Assembly (NCBI GenBank): GCA_020975725.1
Contig: QXJR01000023.1
Location: 62,001-126,000 of the forward strand
Source of the DNA: Picocystis sp. L7
Lineage: Eukaryota > Chlorophyta > Picocystophyceae > Picocystales > Picocystaceae
DNA: 64,000 bases
Direction: 5' to 3'
A model generated the notes under the pieces. The model was not told the origin of the DNA and did not search any database. It saw only the letters and a list, made by a program, of their open reading frames with translations. Positions within the stretch are counted from its first letter, which is position 1, and each line of letters starts with the position of its first letter. Both the position numbers and the translations under genes were made by a program. Positions 8,958 through 19,246 of this stretch are shown here, in pieces.

Positions 8958-10468
8958 TCACGGTTGACATGTTTGCCTTAGTGACTCTTGCCAAGACAAG
9001 GCTTCTTGTATAGCTTCTGCCTTGGAGGGCCGTGGTCCAAGCTGCTGGATGATGACATCTTGTGGGACTTGTTGGGTGCAGTAAAATGCAAACAATTCAT
9101 CCCAATCCCTCTGTATTTTCTGAGCACGCTCAATCACGAGCTTCTCAGAATCTGATGTCTGAAGTTGCTTGTGCATCTCGGTAATAGATGTTTTGATAGT
9201 TCCAAGAGTTTCATTGACTGTACTTGACTGCTCCAGCATGGATGAGAGCATCTCCTCATGTCGTCGGTCAGCACTACTTGGTCGTCTTCCTTTCTTCGAT
9301 GCAGGCATCCGTGGACGCTGTGGGCTGTCGGCCTCGTCATCACGTGCTGACCGTTTGTTGCGTTCGTTCTCACAGGTTTTGTATGTGGTAGGACTGGCAT
9401 CGTTGGATAGAATGTCCGTGAACGGTGCATCGTCCTGTCCATCACCATGCACGCCACCCATCGGTGCTTTGTCAGAATTGTCAAATGGAGCCCGTGTCTG
9501 CAAGACAATGCCTGCTGGTGGGCATACGGATGGCTTGTTGCGCAGGACTTGCTGCATCTCGTCGAAGAAGATCCAGTCGATGTCGTCCAATTGCTGCTCA
9601 CCAGTGCAATTGGCTTGTTTGGTGACGACGTTGCCCTCTTCGTCCACAGTTGTAACTGTTCTGCGCTTCTTTTCCTTGTATACCTCTTGCAGGTACTTCC
9701 ATTTCTCCGTTCCCTTTGCCTTGAACACTTCCTCTAGGTATGCGTCCTTGTCGACGTTGTGTTCGACGCAAAATTCATCGAACAGTGGACCGCCACGAAT
9801 GAACCAAGGAGCGCTTTCGCCAAGTTTGCCGCACATTGCTTGCCTCACCTTTCGCCAGCCAACATCCATGTGCTTCCCTTTCGACACGTCGAATTCTCCA
9901 GCCAGTTCTAGACCTCTCAATTTGATGAAGGCCGACGTCCATTCATTTTCCCAAACAGCGCGCACTTTGAAAGTGACTCCCTTCGGAGGCCGCATGCGCA
10001 ACTTGGAGCCCAGTTGTGCGCTGTCGAACGAAAGACTAGATGTCGAACGGAGCATTCGACCAATGCACGGTCAGTTCAACGTGTCACAGGAGATGACAGT
10101 ACGCGTGTTAAAGGCAAAAATTCGACTTACTCGACTCTATCACCATGTTGACATGGGAAACACACGATCGCAGGTGCGACCACTTGGGACGCTGTGTCTC
10201 CCACGACAGTAGGAGGCGAAGGGCAGGCGGGCGTGGGATCCTTCGAAGTTCCATCTTCTGTAGTCATACCGTACGGAGTTCGCTCGTCTCGAATGTGTTC
10301 GTCGCATGAAGAGTGGAAGCGTCGTCCGCAAACTCCGCATTGGATGCACTCCTCCTGTCGCTTGCTAACGCATTCTAGCGCCGTTGCGAGCTCTGATCCA
10401 CCGATGCGGATGATCACTTTCCCTCTCAGTCGGTAGAAGCAGGACGACGCAGCTTGCGTCGCAGGCAT
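8958..10468 (-). CDS. Harbinger accessory protein: PHD-type zinc finger plus Myb/SANT-like domain, two exons
   Basis: The exons are 10468-10131 and 10020-8958, joined across a 110-bp intron. The donor is GTAAGT and the acceptor is TTCGACAG; the spliced codon is Asp. The product is 466 residues. Exon 1 encodes a zinc-binding pattern, C-x2-C-x4-H-x2-C (CGVCGRRFHSSC), followed by a final C-x2-C (CFPC) about 45 residues later. This matches the second half of a PHD finger. Exon 2 begins with a Trp-rich helical block (WENEWTSAFIKLRGLELAGE, then VGWRKVRQAMCGKL) like the divergent Myb/SANT domains of Harbinger ORF2 proteins. A nuclear-localisation-like basic run and a coiled coil follow. In the family, the Myb-like protein brings the transposase into the nucleus and to the element ends. 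ATG 10468 is the first ATG, but exon 1 is open upstream to a TTG at 10540. Confidence 0.75.
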
Positions 10469-10997
10469 TGTTGGGTCGATGGGCACAGATAGCCTGTCTT
10501 TCGTTGTTTCGAACGCGATCGTCGCGCGCGCTTGCGTCAAACCTGTCTGCGCCCCTCAAACTCGGAGGATCTTTCGCATGACGCTCCTCCACGGGTATCG
10601 CGGTTCGGAAACCGTACCTGTCCCTCAAACCCTGTATCATTTTCGAGACCGAATCGTGTACCGCCATTCCCCGTTTCCCCGAGGTTTCCCTGCTTCCCCC
10701 TAGGTCCAAAATCCTCTGCGTGTTACGTTTTCCCTTCGTAGGTGCCCTCCCTCAAAATCTCTTCGTGAAGGGTCCCATTTCAGGTCCCTTGCCACCCCCC
10801 GTGGTTCCCTGGTCCCCCGGGTCCGGGGCCGGTGGGAAGCGGGAATTCCCTCAACGGGGAGCCTCGTTTTTCGATCGCCCCGGAAGGGATGTTTGGGTTT
10901 TATTTACGAAATATTCGCACGAATGCGTGGAGGAAACCTCGGGGGATCATTTGGCTTCCCCGGCTTCCCCGCTTCCCCTTCTTCCCCCGAGGTCGGG

Positions 10998-11015
10998 TGA
11001 CATGTGAATAGGGCT
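10998..11015 (-). repeat. Right terminal inverted repeat of the Harbinger element
   Basis: TGACATGTGAATAGGGCT, the exact reverse complement of 7142-7159, followed directly by GAG, which matches the trinucleotide before the left repeat. Confidence 0.85.
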
Positions 11016-11289
11016 GAGGGGTGGGAGAGACCGGGGGAGAGGGGACGAGGGAACAGGTAGCACGAGGACGAGGGACGAACGAGGGGAGGGGGTGGGGAGG
11101 GAGGGAAATAAAGGAATGCAAACACGTCCCTACCATCGAATCGAAGGACCCACGTCGAACAGGAACGGATCCTCAAACCTACCTGTACGCAAGCACGAGG
11201 TGCAGCAGGGTGAAAGCACGCCCGTCCCATCCCGTGCTTCCGAAACCGAGGTCCTGCCAAGGGGTCGCAATCGACCCAACCACAAGGGA

Positions 11290-12020
11290 TCATGCCTGGA
11301 CGGCAAACTTGCGTGGAGGGAAATACTTGTCCTTCTTCGTCTGCTTCAGCGTCTTGGCACCCAGCTGTGCCTTGGTCAACCGACGACGGATGGCACGGGT
11401 CTTCTTCGGCCGGAGATCCAACGGAAGGTACTTCTTGCCCTTGTACACCTCGCGGAGCGCTTGCTTCTTCTGCTGGGACATGACCGTCAAGACGCGTGCG
11501 ATTCCCAACCGGACATCTTTGATCTTGGACAGCTTGTTCGGAGCACCGTTCGTCACCTTGGCCACCCGCAGTGCGTTGAGCTCTGCCTTGAGTTCCTTGA
11601 GCTGGGTTTCCAGGTCCGCCTTGGACTTGGTGCGCAGCTCGTACGCCTTGGTCGATACTGGTGTCGAAGGTCGAGGTTCGTCGCGCATCGCATCGATCGC
11701 GCGAGCAGGAAGGGTCAGCGCGTCGCACGAAGCGGTAGAGACGCGTGCGTTTCCTGGCCGCAGAACCCTAAGGACGGAGCTCGATTCCCGTCCGTTCGCG
11801 ATCTGGATCCCCCTCCCGGCGTCCTTCTGCGTTTCTTTTCTTTCGAGGCACCCTTCCTCCTCGTCCGCGTCCCTCTCCTTCGTTCCCGTTCGCCATGGCG
11901 TTGGAATCCAGGGGTTTCGAAGCCGCGTGTCCACGACGTCGTTCCATCCTCGTCTCGCGCAGGATCCACGCGCTCCTCGTTTCCACGTCTCCCATCCTCT
12001 TTTTCCTCGTTCCTACCCAT
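11290..12020 (-). CDS. RPL35: Cytosolic large-subunit ribosomal protein L35 (uL29)
   Basis: The main exon (11657-11290) encodes the whole conserved protein, from [16 protein letters not shown] through [20 protein letters not shown] to [19 protein letters not shown]. uL29 binds 23S/28S rRNA near the peptide exit tunnel. The start is the only doubt. A first exon of just four bases (ATG G, 12020-12017), followed by GTAGGA and joined to the CACCAG acceptor ending at 11658, gives [10 protein letters not shown] and exactly 123 residues, the usual length of eukaryotic L35. It implies a 359-bp intron. The alternative is an unspliced start at ATG 11688 with nine extra residues (MRDEPRPST). The gene faces the Harbinger element downstream and diverges from EMC7. 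Confidence 0.88.
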
Positions 12021-12622
12021 CCTTTCCCGTCCTCCCTCTCCGATCTCGGGTCCCGTTTCGTTCGCTTTCGTCCGCCGCCGCACGCACCCATCGCGCCGCC
12101 GGTCTCGGTGCTTCCCACTCCACTCGGGACGAGGCGAGGGGGGCTGGAGAGGGGGTGGGCATGGATCCCCTTCCCTTTCCCAAGGGCCCTTCCTTCGGGT
12201 TCGATCGGAGACCGCGTCCGGGTTCCGATCCCCCCCCTGTCCCATCGGAACGAGGAAGGATGGGGAAGAAAAGGGGAGAGGGGAGGCATCCTTCGTGTGG
12301 TCCTTTCGGTCCTGGATCGCTTGGGGGCGGGGTGGTTCGAAAGGGAATCCTCCACCCCCCCCCATCGACGGATGGGTGGGGGGTGGGATCGGATCCTTGC
12401 TTTTCCCTTTCCTTCCCCCGTGGTTCGAAACCCATGGGAGAGGGGGGGGGATCCCTTTCGAACCCGCGGGGGAGGATGGAATAGTAAGGAAGGGAAAGGA
12501 TCCAAACCCAAGCCATCGATCGACACCCTAGAACGACACCCCTGGCCACGGGAAGGAAAGGACGGGACCGGCGAGCGCAAAGCAACGCCAACCGAGCAAG
12601 GAAGGAAGACGCGAACGACGCG
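12021..12622. promoter_or_regulatory. Divergent promoter region between RPL35 and EMC7
   Basis: About 600 bp with no convincing gene. It is rich in G-runs and in the motif TTCGAAAGGG and its complement: TTCGAAAGGGAATCC near 12335, TTCGAAACCC near 12424, and CCCTTTCGAACC near 12452. CCATCGATCG appears near 12512. The same motif occurs upstream of several other genes in the window. Its promoter role is inferred from position. Confidence 0.5.
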
Positions 12623-13213
12623 ATGGTCGTGGGATCGACTTGGAGGCGAACGGGATACGGTCCTTGGTGGGGTGCGATGATCGCCACGACGGCGTACCTG
12701 TGGGGATCCTGCGGATGCGCCGAGGTCGACCCGTCCGTCCTGGCGGACGTGAAGGGACGAGTGGCGTGGCCACAAGGATGGGAAGATCGCAAGCACGAAG
12801 CCCACCTGCGCCTGCGGGACCTCTCCGGAAGTGCACGCATCGGTTGGTTCCGAAGCGACGACACCTTCGCGTTCGAGGGCGTGCCGTTGGGTCGACACGT
12901 GCTGGAGGTGTACGCGTCCGACCTCGTGTTTCCCGTGGTGCTGGTGGACGTGTACGACCCTGCATCGGTGTCGTACACCTTGCGGGATCAGGACGCGCCG
13001 TCTCAATTCGGACGCACGACGTTGGGTCCCACGGGTCCGATGGCGTATTACGAGACCACCACGTCTTGGTTGTCCGTCCAGACGTGGCGTCGCCATCCAT
13101 GGATGATCGGGATCGGTCTATTGGTGGTGTCTTTGTTGGTGTTGCCCAAGATCTTGGACGCCATCGATCCCGAAGGATACCAAGCGGTCCGTCAACAGAT
13201 GGGCCAGTCCTGA
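12623..13213 (+). CDS. EMC7: ER membrane protein complex subunit 7 (EMC7)
   Basis: The 196-residue product has an N-terminal hydrophobic segment (AMIATTAYLWGSCGCAE, about 18-34) that should act as a signal peptide. A beta-sandwich follows, with VKGRVAWPQ at its start and FAFEGVPLGRHVLEVYAS and VFPVVLVDVY later. After that come the conserved short linker and one membrane segment (WMIGIGLLVVSLLVLPKILD, about 164-183) followed by DPEGYQAVRQQMGQS. This order and the LPKxxxxxDPE motif are typical of EMC7. The EMC inserts tail-anchored and multi-pass proteins into the ER membrane. The single-exon gene is followed by RsmB on the same strand after about 240 bp. Confidence 0.88.
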   Translation: MVVGSTWRRTGYGPWWGAMIATTAYLWGSCGCAEVDPSVLADVKGRVAWPQGWEDRKHEAHLRLRDLSGSARIGWFRSDDTFAFEGVPLGRHVLEVYASDLVFPVVLVDVYDPASVSYTLRDQDAPSQFGRTTLGPTGPMAYYETTTSWLSVQTWRRHPWMIGIGLLVVSLLVLPKILDAIDPEGYQAVRQQMGQS

Positions 13214-13261
13214 TGGGTCCCCTCCTCGTCCACCTCCCTTGGAACCCGACCCCAAGAGACC

Positions 13262-13452
13262 CGATCGAAAAGGAAGGATCCAAAGGAAGGATGACCGAAG
13301 GGTCGAAAGGGGAGATGGAAAAGGAGGATGGAAAAGGAAAGGGGACGGAAAGGGAAAGGAGATGGAAAGGGAGGGTTGAAAGGGGAGAGAAAGGGGAGAG
13401 AAAGGGAGGGTTGAAAGGGGAAAGAGAGGGGAGAGAAGGAGTGGTGGTGGAA
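13262..13452 (+). repeat. Purine-rich tract upstream of RsmB
   Basis: Almost pure G/A on the plus strand, built from irregular GGAAAGGGGA units, several of them of the form TTGAAAGGGGA or TCGAAAGGGGA (13303, 13376, 13411). It ends just before the RsmB start codon and may be a promoter element or 5' UTR. Confidence 0.7.
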
Positions 13453-13454
13453 GG

Positions 13455-14987
13455 ATGGCGGGATCGGCATGGAATGTGGCGTGCAGCTGGTCGCGTGGAT
13501 CGGCGAAGAAGGCCGCCATCACCACCACCACCACGGGAGGAGGAGGAGGAGGAGGAGGGAACGGAGGTGCGAGGTTGGAAGCGGTGCGTCAGCTGTGGAG
13601 GGTGCAACAGGAGGGTGCGTACTGCGCCAGGATGAACCACGGCAAGAAAGGGAACCAAGAGACCTTGACGTCGCCGGAAAAGAGAAGGGTCACCGCACTC
13701 GTACACGGTGCCACGAGGCAGAAGAAACTGCTGGAGCACTGGATCGAACGGTACGCCAAAGGGAAAGTGGATCCAGCCATGAAATGCGTGCTCCAAGTGG
13801 CCCTGTACGAGATGTACGAAGGGAAGGTCGCCGAACACGCCGTGGTGCACGCAGGCGTGGAACTCGCCAAACGAACCGTGCGAAACCAAGCGGGAAGCAT
13901 GGCCAACGCGGTCCTGCGTGCTGCACTGAGGGAAAGAGACGCACTCGGAAAGATGCACGTGCCAGAAGTGCCCAAGGACGAAGATACAGGTGTCGAACCG
14001 GATCAACAACGGGTGGCGGCCTGGTCCACCATCCACTCCCATCCCACGTGGATGGTGCGTCGATGGTACGAACGATTCGGAAAGGAAGAGTGCGAAATGC
14101 TCCTACGAACCAACAACCGTAACGATCCCGTCTACGGCGTGCGCGTGGCAAAGACAGAAGTACTTCGAAGGATACGAAACGAAGAACAAAGGGAAACAGG
14201 AGGTGGAGGAATCGATGAGGTGCAGGTGCTCCTCGATGCATGCGAAAGGTTGGGGGCACATGCGACGCCTTCAGACTGGTTCCCCAAGGAGTTCGTACGC
14301 GTGGAAAGAGGACTGCAGAAGCTCCTGGAAGCCGGTGCAATGCGAGATGGAGGGTGCGCCGTGCAAGACGAGGCGGCAGCCCTAGCGGTGGCAGCCATGG
14401 ACCCAAAACCAGGGGAGAGAGTGCTTGACGCATGCGCTGCGCCGGGAGGAAAAACACTGCTCGCCGCACGTAGATTGAAAGGATGTGGATCCGTGACCGC
14501 AGTGGATGTGTCCGCGAAGAAATTGCGCGCATTGATCCATGCCGCACGAATCCAAGGGGTGGACCAAGTGGTGAATGCGGTGACATCCGACCTGTTGTCT
14601 TTTCCCGTCCCGTCTGATCCCTTCGACAAGGTATTGGTGGATGCACCTTGCTCCGGGACCGGAGTGCTGGCCAAGCGGGCGGACCTCAGGTGGAGACGGC
14701 AAGAAGAAGACCTGCCGCGATTGGCGGAGCTGCAATGCTCCCTCCTGTCCCATGCATCCAAAATGGTGCGTGTGGGCGGCCTTCTGGTGTACAGCACCTG
14801 TTCCTTGGAACCGGAAGAGAACCAAGATGTGGTGGAGATGTTCCTTGACCGCCACCGCGGATTCTTACTGGATCCGTTGCCCGTGGTTCTCCCATCCGTG
14901 CAAGTATCCACGGGAGTCTTGGCCGCCTTGCCCCATCGACACGGGTCGGATGGAGCCTTTGTCGCACGCATGAAACGGGTGGCCTGA
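13455..14987 (+). CDS. rsmB: RsmB/Sun-type 16S rRNA m5C methyltransferase, probably plastid
   Basis: The 510-residue product has three parts. The N-terminus (about 45 residues, Thr/Gly-rich) looks like a targeting peptide. A NusB-like RNA-binding domain follows (about 75-160: LLEHWIERYAKGKVDPAMKC, AVVHAGVELAKRTV). The Fmu/Sun catalytic domain comes last. SAM-binding motif I is DACAAPGGKT. The catalytic motif IV is DAPCSGTGVL with its Pro-Cys pair, and motif VI is YSTCSLEPEEN with the second catalytic Cys. This is the bacterial RsmB architecture, which methylates C967 of 16S rRNA; in plants it is organellar. The ATG at 13455 follows the purine-rich tract. Single exon. Confidence 0.92.
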   Translation: MAGSAWNVACSWSRGSAKKAAITTTTTGGGGGGGGNGGARLEAVRQLWRVQQEGAYCARMNHGKKGNQETLTSPEKRRVTALVHGATRQKKLLEHWIERYAKGKVDPAMKCVLQVALYEMYEGKVAEHAVVHAGVELAKRTVRNQAGSMANAVLRAALRERDALGKMHVPEVPKDEDTGVEPDQQRVAAWSTIHSHPTWMVRRWYERFGKEECEMLLRTNNRNDPVYGVRVAKTEVLRRIRNEEQRETGGGGIDEVQVLLDACERLGAHATPSDWFPKEFVRVERGLQKLLEAGAMRDGGCAVQDEAAALAVAAMDPKPGERVLDACAAPGGKTLLAARRLKGCGSVTAVDVSAKKLRALIHAARIQGVDQVVNAVTSDLLSFPVPSDPFDKVLVDAPCSGTGVLAKRADLRWRRQEEDLPRLAELQCSLLSHASKMVRVGGLLVYSTCSLEPEENQDVVEMFLDRHRGFLLDPLPVVLPSVQVSTGVLAALPHRHGSDGAFVARMKRVA

Positions 14988-16964
14988 TGGATGGAGCTGC
15001 GGGGCTTTGGATCTCAATGCATGAAAGGGCATTGAGGTGGGAGGACCTGCAAGGGTGAATGCTTGAGGGCCAAGGGTTGTGAGGGCGGGCAGGAGAAGTG
15101 AGAGAGAGGGGCTGCAACGATAGTTAACGATCTCCATCTGTGGGTGCCCGCTCGTCCAAAATCGGTTGCCGAGGTAACCATCAGAGGGGAAAGGTACAGA
15201 TCAGACCTGGAGCAAGCCTACTTGTTCGTCCACCTGTGGCTGGATAACCTTTGCTTGCACGTTGGCCGTTGCATCAGCGAGATGGATATTTCCATTGTTT
15301 GCTGCAACCACTCATGCTCCTGTCCTGCCCATCCCCTTCTACTGCAGTTGTTTTCGAGGAACCTTTCCAAGGGGAGGGGAAGGTTGTCCATTCTGACATC
15401 AACTTGGCTGGTGTTTAATATGGCTGCATTGCATTCTAGCCAACCAGCTCCATCAGCGAGACTAAGTGGCACCGGGCCGCTGGAGCAGTCACGCACATTC
15501 CACAGGTCCTCCTTCTCGTGGAGCTTGGTCCTTCTGCAAGATTAGTACTGGAACGTGTGGGCAAGCGAGCGCCATTCACGGCGAGGAAATTGTGAAACCT
15601 GTTCTGCCTGTGCATGTTGACATACATTGGCGTTCTTTCCGAAATTCCTAGACCCACGAAATCCGCTTGCTTGGAGGAGATGGACCGCTTCGTGGCGGCG
15701 CTGCGTAGCGCACTGTGCGAACGTGCCCCGAAGACCTTTCGGAATGGTTGGTACATGACCGTTCAAACCCGACGCGAACATGTACCTGGGGTTGCGTTCT
15801 CACCTATGCTAGAACGTTGCCTCTTGCAACGCAGCAGGTGGACCATGGCCGAGCAAGAAGCAGGGGCAGTACGAAGCGGAGCATCATGGTTGGGGTAGGC
15901 ACGTTCAAAGAAAGGTTCTTAAATGACGAGAGAGGCGTTTGACTGGAAGTTTCTTGTGGAAACCCTAGGCACGCTTCGCAAAGGTGAGTTTACGAGCACA
16001 CCAGGATGGCCTTGCGTGGCCCGCTCTGCAACGCCCATGTGTACAGGCAGGCAGGTTGCACGTCATGAAGGTGGCGAAAAGTGCATGGGAGCCGTTCAAG
16101 GGAGGAGAAGGCATGGCAGCGCTTGCTCGTGGACCGTGGAGCCTTCCGATCTTCCCCAACGCCACGAAACAGTATCTGTCAAACAGATGTCCAATGTCCC
16201 TTTGGAAGAACCTCTCGATGGATTGGGTGTGGCCTTGCCGCAATCTCAAGATCCTGCGGAGCCAAGAGGGCAGGTGTGCGAGGCAGTGTACCCCCCAGAG
16301 CCCCTCCTAGCATCGGACGCGCATCCACCAAACCACGCATCGGTGCGCAGACGGACAGGAGAACTGCGCACGCACTGGAGCATAAATCCCTGCACTGCAC
16401 ATTCCCTTTTGGACTGCATGCGGCATCGTGGCTTGGGGCATGCTTTTGCCTGGATTCCATAGAATCTCTTTTCCTTTCGATCCGGTGCGCCTTGGTTTGT
16501 CTTACGCCTCCTCCGTTGTCCTGATGCGTGCGTGGAATCTTCCTCTCCCTCGTGGACGCACGAGTTCCACCTGGAGTGGTCTTGGTCCCAGGCTTCCACC
16601 TCGGACCTCCATCTCATGTCCTTTATCCCACTCATGGCAGTTGTGTCCTGTGACATTCCCATTCCTTGTTCATCCTGTGTTGTGGCTCCTGTGATTCGGG
16701 TGGAGGCCAGGAAGGAAATACACCGCCTCCCATGGACTTCCTGGACGGGTCCTTTTCCAAAGGAAAATCCAGACCCGAAGTGTCGGCGTCGGTGGCGCAT
16801 GGCGGATCCTTCGCGTCGCGTGCAAGAGGAAGGACGAAGCGCACCTCGAGATGGATCCGGAAACAAAGGAGGAGGGAGTGGGACCCCCGCCAGATTGGGT
16901 GCGCCTGGAAACGGAAGCGGAGACGCGTCGATGGACGGTGGGAAAGCGAGGCGGTTGGGACTGA
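14988..16964. other. Gene-poor region between RsmB and RPC4
   Basis: No open frame here resembles a protein family. A strong donor-like GTGAGT occurs near 15984 after a short frame starting MTREAFDWKFLVETLG (15923), but I could not find a matching downstream exon. The right end (16700-16960) probably includes the 5' exon and leader of RPC4. The long minus-strand frame here is antisense to RPC4 and rejected. Confidence 0.5.
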
Positions 16965-16994
16965 CGGAACAGCGTTGCCACGAGGACAGGTAGC

Positions 16995-17936
16995 TTGCGT
17001 GAATCCACACGTGTGGCACGTGGAAGGTTCGTGCCCAACGTGTCCGCCAAACGAAAGGTTGCCGCGACGGAAGAGAACAGCCATGCAGGGACGGAGAAGA
17101 ATGGTGGTGTAGAACCAAGCAAGGGAGAAGCCAAAGGGATCCCAACACCAAGGACACATCCCAAGAAGAATCATGCATCCAAGCGTGCGCCGGAGAAAGC
17201 CAGGGTCACCTTTGCACCCACCATCCCACCCAAAACGAAACGAGGAGGGAATGCAGCCAATGCAAGTGCCAAAAACATAGTAGATGGGGATGCCAAAGCA
17301 GAAAGCAGCGGCACGGTGCGGACTCGATCCAGGACCGTGGAAGAGAAAACCGACATGGAATGGGAAGCACAGGTCAAAACAGAAGCCGTGCCACTGGAAG
17401 TAGAGGATGTCGAAGAAGACACCAAGGAACTCCTTCCCCAAGTAAAGCTGGATCCTACCAGAAATTGCCCCACGCTGCTGGGACCACCACCAAGTGCTCC
17501 TGAAGAAGAGGTGCCGGGTGAAGGAAGGTGGGGATTTGCTGATGCGGTGCAGAAGGAAGCAGAAAGGCACAAACTGGAAGGTTTCCCTCCCGAAGAAGGA
17601 GAGCAGTTCTTGCTGCAGCTGCCTTTCGTGCTCCCTCTGGCCAGGGATCGCAACCAAGACATGGGTGAGCTGGAGAGGGATGTAAGGGGCCTGAGCCTCT
17701 CCGACCTGCCGCCAGGAAAAATGGGTCAGATGATCCTGTATGACAACGGCGAGGCAGAATTGGTGATTGGAGGTGTCGTGTTTGACCTGATCCCTGGTGC
17801 GCCCTGCAATTTTAGACAGGATGTTGCGATGATCTCCACAAGTCAGGGCGAAGGTGAACTTGTCATGATGGGCGACGTCAAGCATACGGTCCTCGCGGTG
17901 CCCAACATTCCCGAGCTACTGGAAAGCCATCTGTAA
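16995..17936 (+). CDS. RPC4: RNA polymerase III subunit RPC4 (RPC53), first exon unresolved
   Basis: About 313 residues are visible. The N-terminal GRFVPNVSAKRK matches the conserved basic motif at the start of RPC4 proteins. A long charged, low-complexity linker follows. The C-terminal RPC4 domain is clear: FLLQLPFVLPLARD, the core GKMGQMILYDNGEAELVIG, and GAPCNFRQDVAMIS through GDVKHTVLAVPNIPELL. RPC4 with RPC5 works in Pol III initiation, termination and reinitiation. The frame opens at 16965 after a stop, without an ATG, so a 5' exon is missing from this model. One candidate start is ATG 16851 (MDPETKEEGVGPPPDW), in the same frame but before that stop. I could not match splice phases with confidence. 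Confidence 0.85.
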   Translation: MRESTRVARGRFVPNVSAKRKVAATEENSHAGTEKNGGVEPSKGEAKGIPTPRTHPKKNHASKRAPEKARVTFAPTIPPKTKRGGNAANASAKNIVDGDAKAESSGTVRTRSRTVEEKTDMEWEAQVKTEAVPLEVEDVEEDTKELLPQVKLDPTRNCPTLLGPPPSAPEEEVPGEGRWGFADAVQKEAERHKLEGFPPEEGEQFLLQLPFVLPLARDRNQDMGELERDVRGLSLSDLPPGKMGQMILYDNGEAELVIGGVVFDLIPGAPCNFRQDVAMISTSQGEGELVMMGDVKHTVLAVPNIPELLESHL

Positions 17937-18943
17937 AATGATGAGAAGGTTCACCCCCAAGAATCCTCTTCACTGCAGGACGTTGCCGTGGGGAGCACCT
18001 GGAGCATGTGTTGAACAAAGATTTTCGGGCTACCTCCGGTAGAAAGATGAGGCTTCGGGATGGGTTGTCAAATTTGAAGTTGCCCCTAGCGACGAATACT
18101 CCCCACGCTTCCTCTTTAATGCAGGCGCGGCTTCGCGAATCAGGTGATGGGATGAGCGAAGTTGCAGCACGTGTGGAACGCATGAGCGAATCGAGATGAA
18201 CACGAAAGCCTAATCTCTTTTGTTCCAGTTGTGCGGGTGATCTGTGGCATGAATGGGCACTGCATGGCTTGCCCATGCCAGCACACCTGGGTACACATCA
18301 ATTAACAAATAAGGACGTATACCAAGGCAAGTCAATCGGTGGCCTAGTTCTCTGTCTTCTCTGATCTGCTTGCATTTGCACGGTCGACACGATGGTGCTA
18401 GAGACTGCTTGTGATTCGTAGATAAACCGTTGTTCGTCCTGTCAACCATGCCGCATCAAAGATGAAGCAAGCTTGCCTCACGCTTCACCCCTGGAGGGTG
18501 AATGCAAGTGGTAAAGCGCCATATGTCCTAGTGGATGCGATTTGCAGCATGAGAGGCCCTTCAACTTCAAAAGTGGAGAAAGCGCTGGTTTTCCCCTCTG
18601 AAACTCAGACGGACGCCGGCGTTGGGAATGGTGGGAGGCCGATGCACAGCGTTCAGGCGAAACACTCGGGCAATGATTTGCCATTACAGACAATTCCGAA
18701 GCTTCATACTGCTCGCCACTTCTGGGTGCCTTGCATTAGCTTCCAACGATCAAGAGGATGTCATGGCTGATAAAAAAAACAGCTTTGCCACAAGCCAGCT
18801 AGCTCGTGCTCCCCTGTGGGATCGTCATACTGGGACGGTAAACCACAACTTCTTGGATTCCGTTCTGGATCCTTCCAAATTCTTGCAAGACATCGCAGGA
18901 CACATCTTTGGACAGGCGAAAGAAGCACATTTGCGTTTGTTCT
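17937..18943. other. Intergenic region, no gene seen
   Basis: About 1 kb between the convergent RPC4 and small membrane protein genes. It has lower GC than its neighbours, and the frames are short with no recognisable family. It probably holds 3' untranslated sequence from both sides. Confidence 0.5.
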
Positions 18944-19246
18944 TCAGTCCGGCACAGATTCTGGGACAGGTGCAGACGACGTCACCGGCACGCCTGTGGC
19001 AATTCCTGCCATGTACCTTCGCTCTTGTTCCTTTTTTCGGAGGTATTCCATGTAGGAATAGATCCCAATTCCAACGAGAGCGGCCAGCATGATCCCAACG
19101 ACCACGAGCATGGCGATGAACGCTCCTTCGCTCAACCTACCGATACGGAAGGCCGATCTCGTTCCACGCGTCGTGGCTCTCACACCAGGCGTCCCACAGA
19201 GCATCCAGGCCACTTTCGCCGCCGCCAAGACTCGGTGCATCTCCAT
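18944..19246 (-). CDS. Small single-pass membrane protein, unknown function
   Basis: A 100-residue frame from ATG 19246. An N-terminal stretch (MEMHRVLAAAKVAWMLCGTP) could be a targeting or signal sequence. One strong membrane helix follows (about GAFIAMLVVVGIMLAALVGI), then GIYSYMEYLRKKEQERRYMAG, a positively charged stop-transfer segment, and a short Pro/Ser tail. Codon use resembles the neighbouring real genes. The frame is open upstream to 19366, but the sequence before the ATG looks like leader. I do not recognise a family. An alternative is that this is a chance frame, but the well-formed helix with a basic flank argues against it. Confidence 0.5.
   Translation of the reverse strand: MEMHRVLAAAKVAWMLCGTPGVRATTRGTRSAFRIGRLSEGAFIAMLVVVGIMLAALVGIGIYSYMEYLRKKEQERRYMAGIATGVPVTSSAPVPESVPD

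Larger units (their letters stand above)
7142..11015. mobile_element. Complete-looking PIF/Harbinger DNA transposon with two convergent genes
   Basis: The element spans about 3.87 kb between two perfect 18-bp inverted copies of AGCCCTATTCACATGTCA. It is flanked on both sides by the trinucleotide GAG (7139-7141 and 11016-11018), the 3-bp target duplication size typical of PIF/Harbinger. Inside are a spliced DDE transposase on the plus strand and a spliced zinc-finger/Myb-like gene on the minus strand. Their stop codons are 54 bp apart and their 5' ends face the termini. Both genes have intact splice sites and open frames, so the copy looks young and possibly autonomous. It sits between the PDK1-like and RPL35 genes. 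Confidence 0.85.

Noticed and set aside
12420-12440. tRNA T-arm-like GGTTCGAAACCC
   Set aside because: No matching acceptor stem, D-arm or anticodon arm; it belongs to the recurring TTCGAAAGGG family. No tRNA or rRNA gene was found in the window.
12528-14042. 504-residue minus-strand frame
   Set aside because: Antisense to EMC7 and RsmB, which both have clear domains.
16632-17885. 417-residue minus-strand frame
   Set aside because: Antisense to RPC4.
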